This document shows positions 60,521 to 64,000 of a stretch of 64,000 bases of DNA, piece by piece. A program made the position numbers and the translations under genes. This stretch comes from Pseudoalteromonas piscicida (GTDB lineage: Bacteria > Pseudomonadota > Gammaproteobacteria > Enterobacterales > Alteromonadaceae), in contig NZ_CP011925.1 in NCBI RefSeq assembly GCF_000238315.3, positions 62,001 to 126,000 on the forward strand. The letters run 5' to 3'. The notes beneath the pieces were generated by a model. It made no database searches, had not been told where the DNA came from, and saw nothing but the letters and a program-made list of their open reading frames with translations. Numbering within the stretch: the stretch's first letter is position 1; each line of letters begins with the position of its first letter.

Positions 60521-61790
60521 GGAAATCGAGGGGCGACTACTGTCGGTGGAGGTTAGCTGCCTAGCCCTGCAACACCCAAGTGGTTCAGCCTATCCTTTCT
60601 TAAAAATCATGCGCAGAAGTTTATCTGATTAAATCAACCGGAACATAAACACTATCTTCTAAGGATTCTCTTGGTATTTCTAGAATATTAGCGACTAAAG
60701 CTAATTCAAAGCACCAATAGCCAATGTAATAATCCGTGTACTCGAATTCGCATTCACAGTTGTGATTATCATGCCAGTCCGCCAAACCCTCTAACTTGAT
60801 GTACCAACTTTGTGCAAATTGGTTGAGTAAATCAGGCTTTTGTTCATTGGGTACTGTAAAAGCGAGTGAAAGGTTTTGATAAATTTCAGGGTAGTAGAGT
60901 GTGGGCGAAACAGGCCTATCGATATCACCAAGTGCAATGGCTATATTATCAAGTAAGGTGTCTTTACCGCGTTCGCCAATAACGTCTAGCACTTCTTGAA
61001 TATGAGCTGGAGCGACATCACTGGCTTGTAAAAGTGCCAGCCACCACAAAGTGTAGATATAACGATTGATATTAGGGGAGCCGACAGCATCGATTTGCCC
61101 GCCCAACTTTTCAAAAGCGTGACGGTATATTTGATGATTTGCAGGTAACTTATCACAGTAGTGTGTCAGTTGTTTGCGATACGGCAAAATCGCTTCGGTA
61201 TAGCGCTTAATATCCCCAAGGTGAGCACCGTATGAGTAGTGCGCTACCGCTCGCATAATAGCGAGCTGATATATACGCTGGGCAACATTAACTCGCTCGC
61301 TAGGTGTGGTAAAATTACCTGCGTCGAGGGCTTCCTGTGTTTCTTTAATGCCAACTTCAATGTCGACTAAGAACTCTTCGAAATAATCGTTACTTCTCCG
61401 TGTATCGCGCACCTTTATCTCCTACTAATTCTCTTGCCAATGTACGAGGTCTTTGGGGTAGTATGGGTGGTCAATAAAGCTGCTATCATCAATATTGAAT
61501 AATTTAACAACGAGCGCAATTTCCCAGCACCAATAGCCATCGTAAGCATCATTGTCCAGTAAATGAATATCAGGACTTTCCTCCAAAACGTACCAAGCCT
61601 CCATATAAGATTTCGCAAGTGCTGGACGTTGCTCTGGACTTCCTTCAACTACTTTGTAAAGCTTATCGAAACGTTTTTTGAACAGAGTATCCGCTGCTAT
61701 TTCACGATCAGTGTCACCTAGCGCAATCGCAATTTTATCAAATAGTGCATCTTGTCCTTGATTTCCAATAAGCTCTAATAATTGTAAGTA
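59906..61790 (-). repeat. Long direct repeat unit, copy 2
   Basis: Direct repeat of the unit at about 56550-58440. It contains the pre-toxin region of fragment B (with the extra LFTQRK segment), the second DUF1911 gene and the C-terminal half of the PoNi gene for fragment A. Recombination between copies would delete or duplicate the intervening fragment B cassette. Confidence 0.85.
60621..61412 (-). CDS. PoNi-like (DUF1911) immunity protein, copy 2
   Basis: A 263-residue near-duplicate of 57263-58054, with the same GTG start and AGGAGA site. Differences include LLQAS/LLQAC, WYIKL/WYSKL, GYWCF/GYWCL and ANILE/ANVLE. It is the second gene after effector fragment A, behind the PoNi at 61425. 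The pair PoNi plus DUF1911 protein was duplicated together with the pre-toxin region, so both copies of the pair may be expressed. Confidence 0.82.
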   Translation of the reverse strand: MRDTRRSNDYFEEFLVDIEVGIKETQEALDAGNFTTPSERVNVAQRIYQLAIMRAVAHYSYGAHLGDIKRYTEAILPYRKQLTHYCDKLPANHQIYRHAFEKLGGQIDAVGSPNINRYIYTLWWLALLQASDVAPAHIQEVLDVIGERGKDTLLDNIAIALGDIDRPVSPTLYYPEIYQNLSLAFTVPNEQKPDLLNQFAQSWYIKLEGLADWHDNHNCECEFEYTDYYIGYWCFELALVANILEIPRESLEDSVYVPVDLIR

Positions 61791-62171
61791 GTAATCTTTT
61801 CCCATGTTTAAGCAGTAGGCGAAGCTAAATAACTTTAAATAGTTCCGTAAATCGCTTTGGTGCAACTCTTCTATAGGAATACGCTCAACTTGTTCTACGT
61901 CTGATAGAGCATCTGCAAAGTCCTTTTGCCATTTGCGATAAGTAAGCAGGTCCTGAATAAAAGCTCTAAACTCAATAAGGTCATCCCCTCGAGAGTATTT
62001 TACTTGGAGGTAACTTAAAACTTCGTTTATTAAGTTAAAGGTGCGTTTCATCCTCACCAAATTAGGACGATTACTAGAAGTGATTTTCTCAACATCTTCA
62101 GTTATTGCATCGCTATAAAACTCAACTGCTTCGTCAAAGTAAGCTTTATCTCTTAAAGTATCTCTTAACAT
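61425..62171 (-). CDS. PoNi (DUF1910/DUF1911) immunity protein, cognate of fragment A
   Basis: A 248-residue PoNi: MLRDTLRDKAYFDEAVEFYS, YLQVKYSRGDDLIEFRAFIQ, LFDKIAIALGDTDREIAADT, YDGYWCWEIALVVKLFNIDD and SSFIDHPYYPKDLVHWQEN. It starts 11 nt after the stop of the PoNe-like toxin of fragment A, so it is the obvious partner. AAGAGA lies 9 nt before the ATG. Confidence 0.87.
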   Translation of the reverse strand: MLRDTLRDKAYFDEAVEFYSDAITEDVEKITSSNRPNLVRMKRTFNLINEVLSYLQVKYSRGDDLIEFRAFIQDLLTYRKWQKDFADALSDVEQVERIPIEELHQSDLRNYLKLFSFAYCLNMGKDYYLQLLELIGNQGQDALFDKIAIALGDTDREIAADTLFKKRFDKLYKVVEGSPEQRPALAKSYMEAWYVLEESPDIHLLDNDAYDGYWCWEIALVVKLFNIDDSSFIDHPYYPKDLVHWQEN

Positions 62172-62182
62172 ATTAATATCTC

Positions 62183-63505
62183 TTAAAATTTAAATTGATT
62201 ATCAATCGTTTTAGCATCTTTACCAAGTACTTCAACAGCTAAGTTTCCATCTATTTCATTTCTAATTAATAGCTTTAGTACCGAGCCATCATCATCAGCT
62301 AAAGCATCAAGTATTTTTTTTCTATCTCTTCTACTTATACCTGCTTTTTCTAGCCGTTCGGCTGTGATCCAGTCATCACCCATTTGTCTACCATCTTTAG
62401 TCATACCTAATGGAGAGGTGTTATATTTGGCTTCTGTAATCACATAGTCCGGTGGTGGATTTGGGTGCAGATATATTCCGTCAATACCGGATTGTCCTGG
62501 TTTATAATTACCGTCGGTTTTACCTAGCGGTGTAAAACCATTTTCCAGCATTAATTGGTGTGCATTGTACTCACCAGTAGCACCTTTTCTATGATTTAGT
62601 GATTTATGCTGCGTAAAGTCACTAGGCGTCTTACGTGATGGCGGATTAACTTTGTTAACTGGGGCACCTTTGAGATCGTTTCCTTCTGGAGCTGCAAGCT
62701 CCGGTGCTTTAGATTTCTTCGGCACATTGGTAACGCCAACCTGTGGTAACTCCCCTTGATACTCATCCAGTGCTTTATTAACTCGCTGTCCGATTTCTTG
62801 GGCGGCTTGTTGCATATGCTGGTCGATTTTGGGGGTGACGTCGTCTAGGCGTTTTACCGTGGCTTGCATGCCTTCGATGGCGGCGTCTGGAAGTAGTAGG
62901 TCGTAGTGCCAACTGGTAGACATGTCATCAAGTGAATCGCGCAGGCCTTTGACGATGTTTTTAACTTCCGTGGCGGATTGTTTTCCTAGGTCTTGCCAGT
63001 TGATGTCTCTTAGGTATTTAACTGGGTCGCCTTTGCCGAGCTTGCGCAGTACGGCAAGCGCAGCAGAGAGCGATTCTCCAGTATTTTTTAAGATAACCTT
63101 GCCCACGCCTTTGACTGCTGAGCCCACAACTGGCACCAAACCAATACCCGTAAGGGTAAAGGCAAGCCAAGCGTCGGTGTCGTTGGCTTCATCATCGTCA
63201 GTCAGTAACATGACATTGGCGGTGATATCTCGTAAATCCATGACTTGGTCAATAATCGGTATCATGGAAATCAAGGTACCTACCACGATTTGTGATGTGG
63301 AGGGGTTTTGATTAAAGTCGCCTTGTAGTGTGCCCCACAACCAATCACCAGCTTGGGTTGCTATGCCATTGGCTTCTATCAGTGGTGCGGTATTGCCGCT
63401 GCGTACCATTTCAGCCGCTTGCGCTGGGGTGATTTGTCCATACAGTGGGTTTTTAGGGCGATTATCTTCTGGCAGGTAATCGCGTTTATCCTTACCATAT
63501 TGCAC
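62183..63505 (-). CDS. Effector fragment A: pre-toxin region plus PoNe-like DNase domain
   Basis: A 440-residue frame, of which the first 90 residues (QYGKDKRDYLPEDNRPKN, AAEMVRSGNTAPLIEANG, TQAGDWLWGTLQGDFNQNPS) are missing from fragments B and C. Then the shared pre-toxin region (MIPIIDQVMDLRDITANV), and a C-terminal PoNe-like DNase: HRKGATGEYNAHQLMLENGF, GIDGIYLHPNPPPDYVITEA, KYNTSPLG and RQMGDDWITAERL, a GE, D, ExK, QxxxxW pattern. The frame is open upstream to a TAA at 63554-63556, with GTG at 63505 the first candidate start and no ribosome-binding site. So the N-terminal delivery domain is gone. Confidence 0.75.
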   Translation of the reverse strand: MQYGKDKRDYLPEDNRPKNPLYGQITPAQAAEMVRSGNTAPLIEANGIATQAGDWLWGTLQGDFNQNPSTSQIVVGTLISMIPIIDQVMDLRDITANVMLLTDDDEANDTDAWLAFTLTGIGLVPVVGSAVKGVGKVILKNTGESLSAALAVLRKLGKGDPVKYLRDINWQDLGKQSATEVKNIVKGLRDSLDDMSTSWHYDLLLPDAAIEGMQATVKRLDDVTPKIDQHMQQAAQEIGQRVNKALDEYQGELPQVGVTNVPKKSKAPELAAPEGNDLKGAPVNKVNPPSRKTPSDFTQHKSLNHRKGATGEYNAHQLMLENGFTPLGKTDGNYKPGQSGIDGIYLHPNPPPDYVITEAKYNTSPLGMTKDGRQMGDDWITAERLEKAGISRRDRKKILDALADDDGSVLKLLIRNEIDGNLAVEVLGKDAKTIDNQFKF

Positions 63506-63683
63506 GGTGTATTGACCGGGCGGGACATTCTCAATTTTTGCTTTACTGCTGTCTTATATCTATTCAAAATCAATAGTTTACGCTGAGGAAAGGTTGTTTT
63601 CAAGGTTAAGACCATGCATGTCTTAATTTACTGAAAGCATTTATCGACTCCACGCGTAAATTTCACTATTTTAGTAATCACAT

Positions 63684-64000
63684 TTAAATAGTCCATAATG
63701 TTATGAAGTCCTTGTTATTATATCTTTCAGATATCCATATAAAAATATCTACGAAGCTTTCGTCTGACCACGGATCAACATCTAAGTCTTGCCATCTATT
63801 ATACTTCTTTTCACAAACTAACAAACCTTCGTAGTAAACTCTAAAAAAATAGCTATCCAAGCTAGGTTCGTGTTGAAGTTTTAGATTTTTATCTGATAGT
63901 TTATATAATGAATTATTGTTAAATAATATCGGGCCTTCTTCTGAGGCAAATACCCCCCAAAAATCTCCAGATAAGTTTACGTAACTAGCTTTTTTTTCGA
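63684..64000 (-). CDS. C-terminal fragment of an unknown cytoplasmic protein, probable immunity gene
   Basis: The minus strand is open from the window edge to a TAA at 63684-63686: about 105 residues containing YVNLSGDFWGVFASEEGPIL, DSYFFRVYYEGLLVCEKKYN and RWQDLDVDPWSDESFVDIFI. The composition and position, just upstream of effector fragment A, suggest another immunity gene belonging to an upstream toxin. The start is beyond the window. Confidence 0.55.
   Translation of the reverse strand, partial: EKKASYVNLSGDFWGVFASEEGPILFNNNSLYKLSDKNLKLQHEPSLDSYFFRVYYEGLLVCEKKYNRWQDLDVDPWSDESFVDIFIWISERYNNKDFITLWTI

Noticed and set aside
63379..63615. A 78-residue minus-strand frame and a plus-strand frame at the start of fragment A
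   Set aside because: They lie over the coding part of fragment A in other frames and resemble nothing.
1..64000. tRNA, rRNA, integrase or attachment site that would mark the toxin array as an island
   Set aside because: None seen. The boundary near 51.6 kb is marked only by the change from core genes to cassettes.

Overview
The window looks like a piece of the chromosome of a marine gammaproteobacterium close to Pseudoalteromonas or other Alteromonadales. The reasons are the mix of exported peptidases, a tesA-ybbA-ybbP block, sbcDC, a DUF3649-PepSY-DUF3325 iron operon, many sensory and c-di-GMP proteins, and AT-rich spacers. This is inferred from gene content; no rRNA or tRNA gene is present to confirm it.

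Layout. 1-2.8 kb: divergent regulator pairs (TetR with a DHFR-like reductase, AraC with a DUF3224 protein) and a HAD phosphatase. 2.9-6.8 kb: ybbP-ybbA and divergent tesA. 6.8-13.4 kb: exported proteins, including a metzincin protease whose propeptide-like partner is a separate gene, a PlsC-type acyltransferase, a periplasmic binding protein and an M1 peptidase operon. 13.8-19.7 kb: a small membrane protein, sbcD, sbcC and a methyltransferase. 19.7-28.8 kb: MITE and 19-bp motif repeats, a lipocalin, a PhoX-type lipoprotein with a collagen-like stalk, a diheme lipoprotein, the iron operon and a UDG-family protein. 29-36 kb: an NmrA-type oxidoreductase with a divergent LysR gene, DoxX with a MITE at its stop codon, an ABC-2 exporter, a DUF2141 lipoprotein, an internally deleted pirin and yqjG. 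36-51.6 kb: a hybrid kinase, a DJ-1/PfpI protein, an M3 peptidase, a 38-residue lysine-rich protein, mntP under a yybP-ykoY Mn riboswitch, a four-gene signalling group, a dihydrolipoyl-dehydrogenase-like enzyme, a peroxiredoxin-glutaredoxin fusion and DinB.

51.7-64 kb is the accessory region, all on the minus strand. It is an array of polymorphic-toxin cassettes: four N-terminally truncated effector fragments that share one pre-toxin region but end in four different toxin domains, with about ten immunity genes (PoNi/DUF1911, Imm49-like, SUKH-like, a broken GAD-like/DUF1851 gene and several unknown). The toxin fragments lack recognisable ribosome-binding sites, while most immunity genes have good ones. 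The array looks like a store of orphan toxin modules with expressed immunity, downstream of a full-length, probably type VI secretion effector beyond base 64000. Direct repeats of about 1.9 kb show how it grew.

Two repeat families deserve attention. One is a 19-bp bipartite motif, GTTAGTAAAANNNTGATCT, present about 15 times in intergenic DNA and inside genes between 20-27 kb and 39.6-40.1 kb. The other comprises two kinds of non-coding MITE-like elements, one with clean terminal inverted repeats and 4-bp target duplications.
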